Source: Vibrio splendidus 12E03 (lineage in GTDB: Bacteria > Pseudomonadota > Gammaproteobacteria > Enterobacterales > Vibrionaceae). Taken from it: DNA of 48,600 bases. The notes beneath the pieces are model-generated. The model saw only the letters and a program-made list of their open reading frames with translations, made no database searches and was not told the origin of the DNA. Positions 37,599-46,030 of the stretch are shown here, one piece after another. The stretch lies in assembly GCF_000272105.2 (NCBI RefSeq), contig NZ_AJZD02000165.1, positions 1 through 48,600 on the forward strand. The letters run 5' to 3'. Position numbers and translations under genes: made by a program. Positions within the stretch are counted from its first letter, which is position 1; every line of letters begins with the position of its first letter.

Positions 37599-37627
37599 AG
37601 TTAGTTATATTTTATTTTTATAGGAGG

Positions 37628-39259
37628 TTATTTTGCTTTGATATAAAGATCTTTTGAATAAATCTTATCTTCGGCGTTACCTTCTGGGTAACCACCTAGC
37701 TGAGGTGATACAAGACGTGTTGTAACGTACTGGTAGACTGGAGCAATTGGCATGTCTTTAGCTAGCAATTTTTCTGCATCGATGTATAGCTTCGTACGCT
37801 CTTCTTCTGAAGTAGAGCTTAGTGCTTTTTCGATAACCTTGTCATAATCAGCGCTCTTGTAGTGCTGACCAGCAGTTGTATTCTGGCTAACCATCAATGT
37901 TAGGAATGAAGATGCTTCATTGTAGTCACCACACCAACCTGCACGAGCTACGTCAAAGTTACCAGTATCTTTACTGTCTAGGTATGATTTCCACTCTTGG
38001 TTTTCGAGTTTCGCGTTAATACCAAGCTCTTTCTTCCACATTGATGCAATTGCTACAGCAAGCTTCTTGTGGTTCTCAGATGTGTTGTAAAGCAGATTGA
38101 ATTCAAGCGGGTTGCTCTTCGTGTAGCCAGCTTCTTCAAGAAGACGCTTCGCTTCAGCAATACGCTCTTTTTGAGAAAGTTGACCATACTCTGGAGTTAC
38201 CGGGTCAAAACCAGCAGTAATTTCAGGAGTCAAGAAGTAAGCTGGTTTTTGGCCTTGACCAAGAATCGCTTTCGTAACGATGTCACGGTCCATCGCGTAA
38301 GACATTGCTTTACGAACACGTACGTCGTCGAAAGGTGCTTTCTGTGCATTAAATTGGTAGTAATAAGTACACAGGTTACCTTTAATGTTCACATCTTCCG
38401 GGTATTCTTTCTGTAAGCGACGGAAGTGCTCGTTAGGGACTTCGTATGTGAAATCTAGTTCGCCAGAGAGGAAGCGGTTCATTTCCGCAACTTGGTTCTC
38501 AATTGGTAGGAATGTTACTTTGTTAAGAACTGTATGTTCGTTATCCCAGTAATTTTCGTTGCGTACTAGTTCAAGACGCTCGTTAACTACCCATTGATTT
38601 GGAACAAATGCACCATTACCAACAAAGTTTTCAGGCTTAGTCCACTGGTCACCGAATTTTTCAACAGTTGCTTTATGTACTGGCTTCACTGTTGTGTGAC
38701 CCATCATCATTACGAAATATGGGACCGCTGTATCTAAAGTCACTTCTAACGTGTAGTCATCTAAAGCTTTAACGCCTAGTTCACTCTTGTCTTTCTTACC
38801 CGCGACGATGTCTTTCGCATTCGCCATCTTGGTATATTCCATATACCAAGCGTATGGAGAAGCAGTTAAAGGATCAACCGCACGTTGGAAGCTGTAAACA
38901 AAGTCATTTGCCGTTACAGGGTCGCCGTTAGACCATTTAGCGTCTTTGCGCAGGTGGAAAGTGAATGTTTTGTTGTCCGTCGTTTCCCAGCTTTCAGCTA
39001 CTCCTGGGATAGTATTGCCGTCGCCATCTTGGTTCACTAAACCTTCTAAAAGGTCACGAATTACGTGAGATTCTGGTACACCTTGAGATTTGTGAGGGTC
39101 GAGTGTTGCTACTTCAGTACCGTTACCACGAACCAGTTCCTGAACTTTTGCCAGTTCAGTGCCTGCTGGGACTTCAGCAGCGATAGAAAGAGTAGAAGTG
39201 GCAGCCACTGCCAAACCAGCACCTAGAAGAAGGGCCTGAGTGATTTTATTCTTGTACAT
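37628..39259 (-). CDS. oppA: Periplasmic oligopeptide-binding protein OppA
   Basis: A 543-residue solute-binding protein of the SBP_bac_5 type, same length as the E. coli one. A signal peptide (about residues 1-28, ALLLGAGLAVAATSTLSIAA) is cleaved before EVPAG. The mature protein opens with the usual VRGNGTEVATLDPHKSQGVPES region. It delivers peptides of 2-5 residues to OppBC. First gene of the operon; GGAG 9 nt upstream of the ATG supports the start. Confidence 0.97.
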   Translation of the reverse strand: MYKNKITQALLLGAGLAVAATSTLSIAAEVPAGTELAKVQELVRGNGTEVATLDPHKSQGVPESHVIRDLLEGLVNQDGDGNTIPGVAESWETTDNKTFTFHLRKDAKWSNGDPVTANDFVYSFQRAVDPLTASPYAWYMEYTKMANAKDIVAGKKDKSELGVKALDDYTLEVTLDTAVPYFVMMMGHTTVKPVHKATVEKFGDQWTKPENFVGNGAFVPNQWVVNERLELVRNENYWDNEHTVLNKVTFLPIENQVAEMNRFLSGELDFTYEVPNEHFRRLQKEYPEDVNIKGNLCTYYYQFNAQKAPFDDVRVRKAMSYAMDRDIVTKAILGQGQKPAYFLTPEITAGFDPVTPEYGQLSQKERIAEAKRLLEEAGYTKSNPLEFNLLYNTSENHKKLAVAIASMWKKELGINAKLENQEWKSYLDSKDTGNFDVARAGWCGDYNEASSFLTLMVSQNTTAGQHYKSADYDKVIEKALSSTSEEERTKLYIDAEKLLAKDMPIAPVYQYVTTRLVSPQLGGYPEGNAEDKIYSKDLYIKAK

Positions 39260-39828
39260 TTAATAAACTCCAAGTTTTTCGTATTGCATCCATGACTTCT
39301 TTGCTTGGTTCACTGAACGGCAGTGATTTAGATTTATTTAGCTCAAATTTTAAGCATAAAAATCTAAAACCTTACAAAGATTGAGGCACACACTATCAAC
39401 CATTGAAGTAATTTGCCATAAACAAGTCGCAAAAAATCGGATAATTCTCCGAATTACTTAAGGAAATAGTGTAAATCTCTAATAAAAACCTAATGAATAG
39501 TGAGTTACACATAGGGATTAATTAAAAAACAGCCTTTAGTGTTGATGTATCTGTATTGATACTTTTTTTTAGCATCTTATGCTAGAACACGGTCAGCAAA
39601 TTAACATTAATGCCACATGAAATCTAATTGCACATCACATATCCCCTAAATAGACTCCACTATTTGTGAGGATTATCACTTTATACAAAACAGCATAATG
39701 CACTGCACCAAAACAGATTTAGAAATGCACCAAGACAGACAAAATCACGCACCGAATTTATATGCAAGTTGAATGATTAACCATTTATTAATACACCGCT
39801 TATTTATAAATAGCTTTGTAGCACGCAC
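39260..39828. other. Upstream region of oppA, no gene seen
   Basis: About 570 AT-rich nt between oppA and the moa terminator. It must contain the oppA promoter and leader. I see a short palindrome TCGGATAATTCTCCGA near 39437 and a small stem TAGCATCTTATGCTA near 39571, but no well-spaced promoter pair and no coding signal. Confidence 0.5.
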
Positions 39829-39856
39829 AAAAAAACCGACTTTAATAGTCGGCTTT
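39828..39856 (-). terminator. moa operon terminator
   Basis: CCGACT/AGTCGG stem (39836-39852) with a TTAAT loop. On the minus strand seven T follow. It lies about 40 nt past the moaE stop. Confidence 0.8.
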
Positions 39857-39891
39857 TAATATTCGTTCTGAAGGTAAGTAACCTTTGGTGG

Positions 39892-40347
39892 TTATTTTAC
39901 CCAACGCTCTGCAGCTTTCGCATCTGAATCTCGAGAGTCAACCCAACGAGTTTCTTCAGTGGTACGTTCCTTCTTCCAAAACGGCGCTTTGGTTTTCAGG
40001 AAGTCCATCACAAACTCACAGGCTTCAAAGGCCGCACCGCGGTGTGCACTGGAGACACCAACGTAAACAATCTGGTCACCGATATCTAGGTCACCCACGC
40101 GGTGAATCACTCGCATCTTCTGAATAGGCCAGCGCGCTTCAGCTTGATCACAGATCTCGCTCAGTGATTTCTCTGTCATGCCAGGATAGTACTCCAGAGA
40201 CAAACCAATCACGTTGTCGCCAAGGTTCATGTCGCGAACTTTACCAACGAACGTCACAATCGCTCCGGCAGCTGTACCTTGAGCCAAGTAGTCGTATTCG
40301 TCGCCTACAGAGAAATCCTCTGCTGTTACTAATACTCTTGGATCCAT
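39892..40347 (-). CDS. moaE: Molybdopterin synthase large subunit MoaE
   Basis: A 151-residue catalytic subunit that, with two MoaD chains, inserts sulfur into precursor Z (cPMP) to make molybdopterin. Family landmarks are GAIVTFVGKVRDMN near residue 30, HRVGDLDIGDQIVYVGVSSAHR (in part), and KTKAPFWKKE with the active-site lysines. AGGAGG 6 nt before the ATG is a near-perfect ribosome site. It starts 2 nt after the moaD stop and ends the operon. Confidence 0.96.
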   Translation of the reverse strand: MDPRVLVTAEDFSVGDEYDYLAQGTAAGAIVTFVGKVRDMNLGDNVIGLSLEYYPGMTEKSLSEICDQAEARWPIQKMRVIHRVGDLDIGDQIVYVGVSSAHRGAAFEACEFVMDFLKTKAPFWKKERTTEETRWVDSRDSDAKAAERWVK

Positions 40348-40349
40348 GC

Positions 40350-40595
40350 TTAGCCTCCTGTCACTGGTGGGAAGAAAGCGACTTCATCGCCGTCTTTCAC
40401 TTCAGTCGTCAAAGGTACGATTGATTGGTTAAGCGCAGCCAGAAGCTTGCCCTCTTCCAATGCGATATCCCATTTGCCTTCTTGTGTTACAAGGTGGCTG
40501 CGAATCGCTTCGATAGTGCTGAATTGCGCGTCGACTTCTAGGCTATCAACACCGACAAGTTCACGAGTTTGAGCAAAGAAAAGTACAGTAATCAT
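40350..40595 (-). CDS. moaD: Molybdopterin synthase sulfur carrier MoaD
   Basis: An 81-residue ubiquitin-fold sulfur carrier. The C-terminal double glycine (PPVTGG) that becomes the thiocarboxylate is present at the very end. The ATG overlaps the moaC stop in ATGA, so translation is coupled. Confidence 0.95.
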   Translation of the reverse strand: MITVLFFAQTRELVGVDSLEVDAQFSTIEAIRSHLVTQEGKWDIALEEGKLLAALNQSIVPLTTEVKDGDEVAFFPPVTGG

Positions 40596-41071
40596 GATTC
40601 CACCTTAAAGTGTCCTGATTTACCACCCGTCTTCTCTAACAGACGTACGTTCTCGATAACAATGTCTTTCTGAACAGCTTTACACATATCGTAAATCGTC
40701 AGTGCAGCAACAGAAGCAGCCGTTAGCGCTTCCATTTCTACGCCTGTCTTACCCGCAAGCTTACATACCGACTCGATACGTACCTTGTTTTCAGACTCGA
40801 TCGCTTCAAGTTGCACTTCTACTTTCGTCAGTAGTAGAGGATGACACAGTGGAATCAGATCCCACGTCTTCTTCGCCGCTTGGATACCCGCAATGCGTGC
40901 CGTTGCGAAAACATCACCTTTATGGTGGCTACCAGAAACAATCAACTCTAGCGTTTCTGCCGACATTTGAACGAAAGCTTCTGCTCTCGCTTCACGTACT
41001 GTCTCAGCTTTAGCCGATACATCGACCATGTTTGCTTCGCCAGACGCGTTAATGTGTGTAAATTGGCTCAT
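40592..41071 (-). CDS. moaC: Cyclic pyranopterin monophosphate synthase MoaC
   Basis: A 159-residue enzyme that completes cPMP formation after MoaA. The N-terminus [19 protein letters not shown] is nearly that of the E. coli protein, followed by [14 protein letters not shown] and [20 protein letters not shown] (each a conserved block). The ATG at 41071 with AAGGTGG 7 nt upstream is preferred over a TTG two codons earlier. It starts 12 nt after moaB. Confidence 0.96.
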   Translation of the reverse strand: MSQFTHINASGEANMVDVSAKAETVREARAEAFVQMSAETLELIVSGSHHKGDVFATARIAGIQAAKKTWDLIPLCHPLLLTKVEVQLEAIESENKVRIESVCKLAGKTGVEMEALTAASVAALTIYDMCKAVQKDIVIENVRLLEKTGGKSGHFKVES

Positions 41072-41083
41072 ACTCAAACCACC

Positions 41084-41596
41084 TTATACAGAAAGATGTG
41101 GCATGAAGTTACAAGGGCGGTGGCTAGCATCCATCTGTTGCTTGATGATCTTAGTCCAACCTGTACGGCAAGCGCCTGTAGAGCCTGGCATCGCAAAGAT
41201 TACTGTGTGGTTAGCAAAACCCGCAATCGCACGAGATTGAATCGTCGATGTACCAATCTCTTCGTAAGACACTTGGCGGAAAAGTTCACCAAAGCCTTCT
41301 ACTTCTTTGTCGAACAGTGGCTTAAGTGCTTCAGGCGTGCTGTCACGAGATGTAAAACCCGTACCGCCCGTGATCATGATCGCTTGAACGCTGTCATCAG
41401 CAATCCACTGAGATACGATCGCACGGATCTTGTACATGTCATCGATAACGATTTGCTTATCAACCACGTTGTGGCCTGCTTCTTTAGCATGCTCAGCTAG
41501 GTAACCACCTGACGTGTCATTTTCTTCTGTACGAGTATCTGAAACGGTTAGTACTGCGATGTTTGCTGCTTGAAATTTGCTTTCTGCGTGACCCAT
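41084..41596 (-). CDS. moaB: Molybdenum cofactor biosynthesis protein B
   Basis: A 170-residue MoaB/MogA-fold protein. It has the nucleotide/pterin motif [16 protein letters not shown] and the [12 protein letters not shown] loop. In enteric bacteria its relatives adenylate molybdopterin (MogA) or are dispensable (MoaB); the exact role here is inferred from operon position between moaA and moaC. AGGTG 5 nt before the ATG. Confidence 0.95.
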   Translation of the reverse strand: MGHAESKFQAANIAVLTVSDTRTEENDTSGGYLAEHAKEAGHNVVDKQIVIDDMYKIRAIVSQWIADDSVQAIMITGGTGFTSRDSTPEALKPLFDKEVEGFGELFRQVSYEEIGTSTIQSRAIAGFANHTVIFAMPGSTGACRTGWTKIIKQQMDASHRPCNFMPHLSV

Positions 41597-41682
41597 TTGT
41601 TCACCTATATAAATTTTTCATTAGACTGATTCGCCCAGCCTAAAGAAGCTGAGCGATAAAATGCTTTAGAGTATATAGCGGG

Positions 41683-42672
41683 TTAACCGCCGATTGACGC
41701 CAAGTTTGGAGTCATGCCGCTGTTGCCATCGTGTAAGAAGTGGCTAACGGACTTGGTTTGAAGCTGAGCCTGAATTCGATCAATGAGCTCTTGCTCTTGT
41801 TGATCTTCTTGAATCAGATCTCTCAGTTCAACACCGTGGTCGCCAAACAGACATAGGTGAAGTTTACCGGTCGCAGAAACGCGCAGTCGGTTACAACTCT
41901 CACAGAAGTCTTTCTCGTAAGGCATGATCAAACCAATTTCACCCTTGTAGTCTGGGTGGACAAACACTTGCGCCGGACCATCGTTAACGGCTTTGACTTT
42001 TAGCAGCCAACCATTAGCAATAAGCTGGTTGCGAATCGCAACGCCAGACACATGATGTTTATCGAACAACTCGTCCATCTCGCCGGTTTTCATCAGCTCG
42101 ATAAAACGTAATTGAATGGGTTTGTCTTTGATCCAATTAAGGAAGGCTGGTAATTCCTGACTGTTAAGGTCTTTCATTAATACGACGTTGACTTTGACTT
42201 GTTCAAAGCCAACCTCAAACGCTTTATCAATGCCTCGCATAACCTCAGTAAACTTATTCTCACCAGTGATCTGATGGAACATGCGCGAATCTAAACTATC
42301 CACGCTCACGTTTATATGGGTTAAACCAGCATCACGCCATTGTCCTACTTGTTTCTCCATGCGGTAGCCATTCGTTGTGGTGGCCACTTTTTCGATGCCT
42401 GGAGTAGAAGCAACGGTATGTATGATTTCAGGAAAGTCTTTACGCAGACTCGGCTCTCCGCCTGTAATGCGGATCTTTGAGGTACCACAATCTGCAAACG
42501 CTTTAACAACGCGTTTGATCTCGGGAACACTTAAAAAAGACGAGTTTTTTTGCCCTGACGGTTTATAACCATCTGGCAAGCAGTAAGTACATTTAAAGTT
42601 ACAGACGTCTGTAACCGACAAGCGCAAGTAATAAAACTTGCGATGGAATCTATCTTCGAATTGTTGCGCCAC
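41683..42672 (-). CDS. moaA: GTP 3',8-cyclase MoaA
   Basis: A 329-residue radical SAM enzyme, first step of molybdopterin synthesis. The radical SAM cluster is Cys24/Cys28/Cys31 (CNFKCTYC); the second cluster is in CESCNRL...HLC near the C-terminus; the protein ends in the required Gly-Gly. The start is GTG at 42672: the ribosome site AAAGGTG lies 4 nt upstream inside the Moco riboswitch, and the product then lines up residue for residue with the E. coli enzyme's start. First gene of moaABCDE, with 86 nt to moaB. Confidence 0.96.
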   Translation of the reverse strand: MAQQFEDRFHRKFYYLRLSVTDVCNFKCTYCLPDGYKPSGQKNSSFLSVPEIKRVVKAFADCGTSKIRITGGEPSLRKDFPEIIHTVASTPGIEKVATTTNGYRMEKQVGQWRDAGLTHINVSVDSLDSRMFHQITGENKFTEVMRGIDKAFEVGFEQVKVNVVLMKDLNSQELPAFLNWIKDKPIQLRFIELMKTGEMDELFDKHHVSGVAIRNQLIANGWLLKVKAVNDGPAQVFVHPDYKGEIGLIMPYEKDFCESCNRLRVSATGKLHLCLFGDHGVELRDLIQEDQQEQELIDRIQAQLQTKSVSHFLHDGNSGMTPNLASIGG

Positions 42673-42673
42673 G

Positions 42674-42812
42674 GAACACCTTTCCAAACACGGGAGGCAT
42701 AATCATTTCCAATTAAGCCCTTGTGACAACATGTCACTGGCTCTTGATGCGTATCGGTACAGCAAATACCACTGTGCGACTTAGCATGCGAGAGCTCGGA
42801 GTTATGGCAACT
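42674..42812 (-). promoter_or_regulatory. Moco (molybdenum cofactor) riboswitch
   Basis: The moaA leader on the minus strand contains, in order, CTCCGAG (about 42802), GCCAGTGACATGTTGTCAC (about 42746-42728), ATGCCTCCCGTG (about 42700-42690) and TTTGGAAAGGTGTTCC next to the GTG start. These blocks and their order match my memory of the Moco RNA motif known upstream of moaA in gammaproteobacteria. The ribosome site (AAAGGTG) is inside the 3' part, which fits translational control by the cofactor. The exact fold was not computed. Confidence 0.85.
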
Positions 42813-43007
42813 GAGCGTTATATTCACACGCGCAGTAGCTGAGTAATAAAATACTTAATATTTGTACGTGAATCTAGCTCTGATGGTAAAAAACGGGTCA
42901 CATCGGCAAAAAAAACGTATCAAACGCTCAAAATAACTCTTGTTGAGTATATAGCGAGAAGCATTTAACCTAAATTATAGTTGGTAATAACCTAACAAGA
43001 ACAATAA

Positions 43008-43895
43008 ATGAATATTTACTCTTCAAAGAAAGTCGTAGCAATCGGCGGTGGCCATGGCTTAGGTCGCATGTTAGCTGCATTAAAAGACTTTGGTAACAAC
43101 GCAACTGGCATTGTTGCAACGACAGATAACGGCGGTTCCACCGGACGTATTCGAGATTGCCAAGGTGGCATCGCATGGGGAGATACACGTAACTGTATCA
43201 ACCAATTAATTACAGAACCTTCAATCAGTTCGATGATGTTCGAATACCGCTTTCGCGGCCAAGGTGAGCTAGACGGTCATAACTTAGGTAACCTAATGCT
43301 GACGGCGTTAGACAACCTTTCCGTTCGCCCATTGGAAGCGATTAACCTGATTCGAAATATGCTCAAGGTCGATGTCAATATCGTCCCAATGACAGAGCAT
43401 CCTTCAGACCTCACCGCTCTATCAATGGAAGGCCGCTGGGTAACCGGCGAAACCAACGTTGATGACATGACGGAAAAGCTGCGCATGATGGACTTGTCTC
43501 CAGAAGTGCCAGCAACCAAAGAAGCCGTTGCTGCCGTTGAGCAAGCAGACTGCATTGTCCTTGGCCCTGGAAGCTTTTTAACCAGTGTGATGCCTCCTCT
43601 TCTCCTTCCAGAGATTGGGAAAGCCATAGCTGAAAACACCAAGGCAAAAGTTATCTTCGTTGAAAACCTTTCACCAGAGCACGGCCCTGCAGGGAAAATG
43701 ACGCTTCAAGAGCAATTGGAGTGGTGTGAACGTACCTGTAAGGCAAGGAAGATAGACATAGTGTTGGGCAATGAACCACACCCTGAATTAGAAGGGCAAT
43801 GGAATTGTGTGACCACAGATCTTGCATCAGCAAACCGAGATTGGCGACACGACCGTGTCAAGCTTCAACAAGCCATTGAAGCTCAGTTGGCTTAA
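43008..43895 (+). CDS. YvcK/YbhK family protein (CofD-like)
   Basis: A 295-residue cytosolic protein of the CofD-like superfamily. The N-terminal nucleotide-binding loop VVAIGGGHGLGRML and ATTDNGGSTGRIRD, and the later GPGSFLTSVMPPLLLPEI, are the family marks. In Bacillus, YvcK binds UDP-GlcNAc and is needed for growth on gluconeogenic carbon and for cell wall balance. The gammaproteobacterial member (YbhK) sits next to moaA in E. coli as here, but its job is not settled. It is divergent from moaA, and shares no obvious function with it. Confidence 0.9.
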   Translation: MNIYSSKKVVAIGGGHGLGRMLAALKDFGNNATGIVATTDNGGSTGRIRDCQGGIAWGDTRNCINQLITEPSISSMMFEYRFRGQGELDGHNLGNLMLTALDNLSVRPLEAINLIRNMLKVDVNIVPMTEHPSDLTALSMEGRWVTGETNVDDMTEKLRMMDLSPEVPATKEAVAAVEQADCIVLGPGSFLTSVMPPLLLPEIGKAIAENTKAKVIFVENLSPEHGPAGKMTLQEQLEWCERTCKARKIDIVLGNEPHPELEGQWNCVTTDLASANRDWRHDRVKLQQAIEAQLA

Positions 43896-43912
43896 GCCAT
43901 AGGTTCAAGCGA

Positions 43913-43955
43913 CAGACAACAAAAAAGGAGCATCATGCTCCTTTTTTGTTGTCTG
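43913..43955. terminator. Bidirectional terminator, 43-nt palindrome, between yvcK-like and luxU
   Basis: Each 21-nt arm pairs perfectly with the other (43913-43933 with 43935-43955) around a single central C. The GC-rich core GGAGC/GCTCC is flanked by A6/T6, so it works as a terminator on both strands. Confidence 0.93.
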
Positions 43956-43970
43956 TAATAACTCGCCGTT

Positions 43971-44315
43971 TTAGAGGTCCGTCATCAACTGCTGATATTC
44001 AGTGTACGTCGATAACAGGAGGTCTTGCATATCTTGAAAATCAATCTCGGTTACAGGCAACGCTTGCTTCACTTTTGCGTCTAAGCTAATCGCAAAACTA
44101 CACAAAGAATCCGCACCAAAGCTTGCTGCGCTGCTCTTAAGTGCATGACTGATATCAGCCAAGTACTTAGAGGTATCCGACTCTTTATTTATCTCGAGGT
44201 GTTCGTAGTAGCCTTTCAACTCACCTAAAAAGATTTCCAGTAAAACCGGGACATTCTCTTGGCCTATTTCGCCGGCAAGCTCATCAACTTTTTGCTGATT
44301 TAATACTTTCGTCAT
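43971..44315 (-). CDS. luxU: Phosphorelay protein LuxU
   Basis: A 114-residue histidine phosphotransfer (HPt) protein. It passes phosphate from quorum-sensing hybrid kinases (such as LuxN/LuxQ/CqsS) to LuxO. The phosphorylated residue is His57 in the [14 protein letters not shown] helix, equal to His58 of Vibrio harveyi LuxU. The four-helix bundle length is normal. It starts 24 nt after the luxO stop and is co-transcribed with it; the sensors themselves are not in this window. Confidence 0.96.
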   Translation of the reverse strand: MTKVLNQQKVDELAGEIGQENVPVLLEIFLGELKGYYEHLEINKESDTSKYLADISHALKSSAASFGADSLCSFAISLDAKVKQALPVTEIDFQDMQDLLLSTYTEYQQLMTDL

Positions 44316-44339
44316 TATTATTTTCTTATTGTTTGTTGA

Positions 44340-45728
44340 TTACTGCTTCGCATTCCACGTTTGCAACTTACGGTATATCGTCGATGGACTGACATCTAAG
44401 AAACCTGCCGCACGAGGGATGTTGCCATCACACGCTTTAATGGCCTGCTCGATAGCCGTTTTCTCAGTGATCCACAATGGGAAAATATCTTTTACCGTGA
44501 TGTCTTCATTCTGCTTCTCTTTCAATCGCAGACTGTTTTCAATCGGTTGGTTCAACGGTGGTGGAAGCATGTTGAGAGTAATCTCTTTGCCGTTATTCAA
44601 TACCACCACGTTTCGCAACACGTTTTGTAGCTGACGAACATTACCCGGCCACTCATATTGATTAAAGCGGTCAAGTACTTCCTGAGCAAAACGTACAAAC
44701 GCCTTCCCCTCCTCGACCGACATATAGCCTAGCAGAGAATACGCAATCTCGATGACATCTTCACCACGCTCGCGCAATGGCGGCAAGTGCAGTGGAATCA
44801 CGTATAAACGATAGTATAAATCTTCTCTAAAGCGACCTTCTTGTACTTCTTTCCAAGGGTCACGGTTGGTCGCACACACAAAACGAACGTCGACACTCTT
44901 CATCTTCGAAGAGCCGACTTTTTGGAAAGTACCGGTTTGGATAAAGCGCAGCAGCTTGGTTTGCAGCTCTAAGTCCATTTCGCACAGTTCATCAAGAAAC
45001 AGTGTTCCACCATCAGCAAGCTCAGCAGCACCTTGGCGATCGGTCGCCGCACCGGTAAAGGCACCTTTAACGTGACCAAACAATTCACTTTCAATCAGAT
45101 CTTTAGGGATAGCGGCACAGTTAATCGCGATGAAAGGCTTATCGCCACGCTTACTCGCCGCATGAATGGCTTCTGCACATACCTCTTTACCGGTACCACT
45201 TTCACCAGTAATGAAAATGCTTGCCTTACTCGATGCAGCAGAATCAATCGTTCGGTAAACCTGCTGCATGGTTTGGCTACTGCCGATAAAGCCTTGGTAA
45301 TTTTGGTTTCCCGGGTGTTCCGAGCTATTTTTAAGCTTGGTGGCTTTGCGGATCGCGTTGTTCACCGTAATACGGAGTCGGTCGGCTTCACACGGTTTAA
45401 TAAGGAAATCTTGAGAACCATGACGCATCGCTTCTACGGCGGTATCGATAGAGCCGTGAGCCGTCATGAAGATAACCGGAACTTCAGGGTACTTTTGTTT
45501 TACAGCAAATAGCACGTCCATACCCGTCATATCAGGCAGACGTAGATCTAATAAAATAAGGTCTGGGATTCGATGATTCAAACTCTCGATTGCATCGCGG
45601 CCAGTGCCAACAATGTTGATATCAATTTCGAGCGGTGTAAGATACGAGCGATATAAAGCTGCTACCGAAGCGGTATCCTCTACCATCAACAAATACTTCG
45701 ATTTGTTATCTAGCGTTTTTGATTGCAT
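44340..45728 (-). CDS. luxO: Sigma-54-dependent quorum-sensing regulator LuxO
   Basis: A 462-residue NtrC-type response regulator. A receiver domain (about residues 11-125) carries the phospho-acceptor Asp61 in [10 protein letters not shown]. This is Asp47 in the older numbering, which starts at the Met at position 15. The AAA+ domain (about 150-380) has GESGTGKE, the sigma-54 contact loop GAFTGA and the R-finger region. A Fis-type DNA-binding helix ends the protein ([21 protein letters not shown] in part). At low cell density phospho-LuxO with sigma-54 activates Qrr RNAs, as expected from the adjacent divergent qrr1. The first ATG has AGGA very close, so the shorter start is a real alternative. 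Confidence 0.97.
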   Translation of the reverse strand: MQSKTLDNKSKYLLMVEDTASVAALYRSYLTPLEIDINIVGTGRDAIESLNHRIPDLILLDLRLPDMTGMDVLFAVKQKYPEVPVIFMTAHGSIDTAVEAMRHGSQDFLIKPCEADRLRITVNNAIRKATKLKNSSEHPGNQNYQGFIGSSQTMQQVYRTIDSAASSKASIFITGESGTGKEVCAEAIHAASKRGDKPFIAINCAAIPKDLIESELFGHVKGAFTGAATDRQGAAELADGGTLFLDELCEMDLELQTKLLRFIQTGTFQKVGSSKMKSVDVRFVCATNRDPWKEVQEGRFREDLYYRLYVIPLHLPPLRERGEDVIEIAYSLLGYMSVEEGKAFVRFAQEVLDRFNQYEWPGNVRQLQNVLRNVVVLNNGKEITLNMLPPPLNQPIENSLRLKEKQNEDITVKDIFPLWITEKTAIEQAIKACDGNIPRAAGFLDVSPSTIYRKLQTWNAKQ

Positions 45729-45776
45729 ATCCTAGCCATTTATAATTTGCATTTCTTATTATAGTCGCATTCCGCT

Positions 45777-45789
45777 TTGCATTATGCAA
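45777..45789 (+). promoter_or_regulatory. LuxO-binding site for qrr1
   Basis: TTGCA-TTA-TGCAA is a perfect palindrome of the type described for LuxO enhancer sites upstream of qrr genes. It lies about 77 nt upstream of the sigma-54 -24 element and about 50 nt from the luxO start, so it may also affect luxO. Confidence 0.75.
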
Positions 45790-45853
45790 ATTAGCCACAA
45801 TATTTGTAGTGTGTTTTTTTACTTACTTCAAACAATCAATGTTTTATCTATCT

Positions 45854-45867
45854 GGCACGAACGATGC
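45854..45867 (+). promoter_or_regulatory. Sigma-54 promoter of qrr1
   Basis: The -24 GG (TGGCAC, 45854-45855) and -12 GC (TGCA, 45866-45867) are separated by exactly 10 nt. The start is expected about 12 nt on, near 45879, where the conserved Qrr sequence begins. Confidence 0.92.
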
Positions 45868-45878
45868 AACGGTATAAA

Positions 45879-45971
45879 TGACCTTCGGGTCACCTAGCCA
45901 ACTGACGTTGTTAGTGGACCGAGTGTTCACAAACGTAAGCCAGTAGAACATTTACTACTGGCTGTTTTTTT
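45879..45971 (+). ncRNA. qrr1: Quorum regulatory small RNA Qrr1
   Basis: A small RNA of about 93 nt divergent from luxO. It begins TGACCTTCGGGTCACCTAG, forming the first hairpin, followed by the nearly invariant CCAACTGACGTTGTTAGTG that pairs with target messages such as the LuxR/HapR-type regulator. It ends in a GC stem AGCCAGTAG/CTACTGGCT and seven T. Known Qrr RNAs act with Hfq. The position next to luxO marks this copy as qrr1; further copies elsewhere are likely but not visible here. Confidence 0.95.
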
Positions 45972-45981
45972 GTCTGAAACA

Positions 45982-46003
45982 CTCTCAATTCTTGTGCTGA
46001 GAG
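45982..46003 (-). terminator. Possible weak uvrB terminator
   Basis: CTCTCA/TGAGAG forms a 6-bp stem with a 10-nt loop about 28 nt after the uvrB stop. On the minus strand TGTTTC follows, then the reverse of the Qrr1 terminator. Weak on its own. Confidence 0.35.
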
Positions 46004-46030
46004 GGATCACTTCTCGAGCGAAAAGTGAGA

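Noticed and set aside
39545..39571. GTATC/GATAC hairpin followed by a long T run, like a terminator of an unseen RNA
   Set aside because: The stem is only 5 AT-rich bp and there is no promoter or conserved RNA in front of it. The T run alone is common in this AT-rich spacer.
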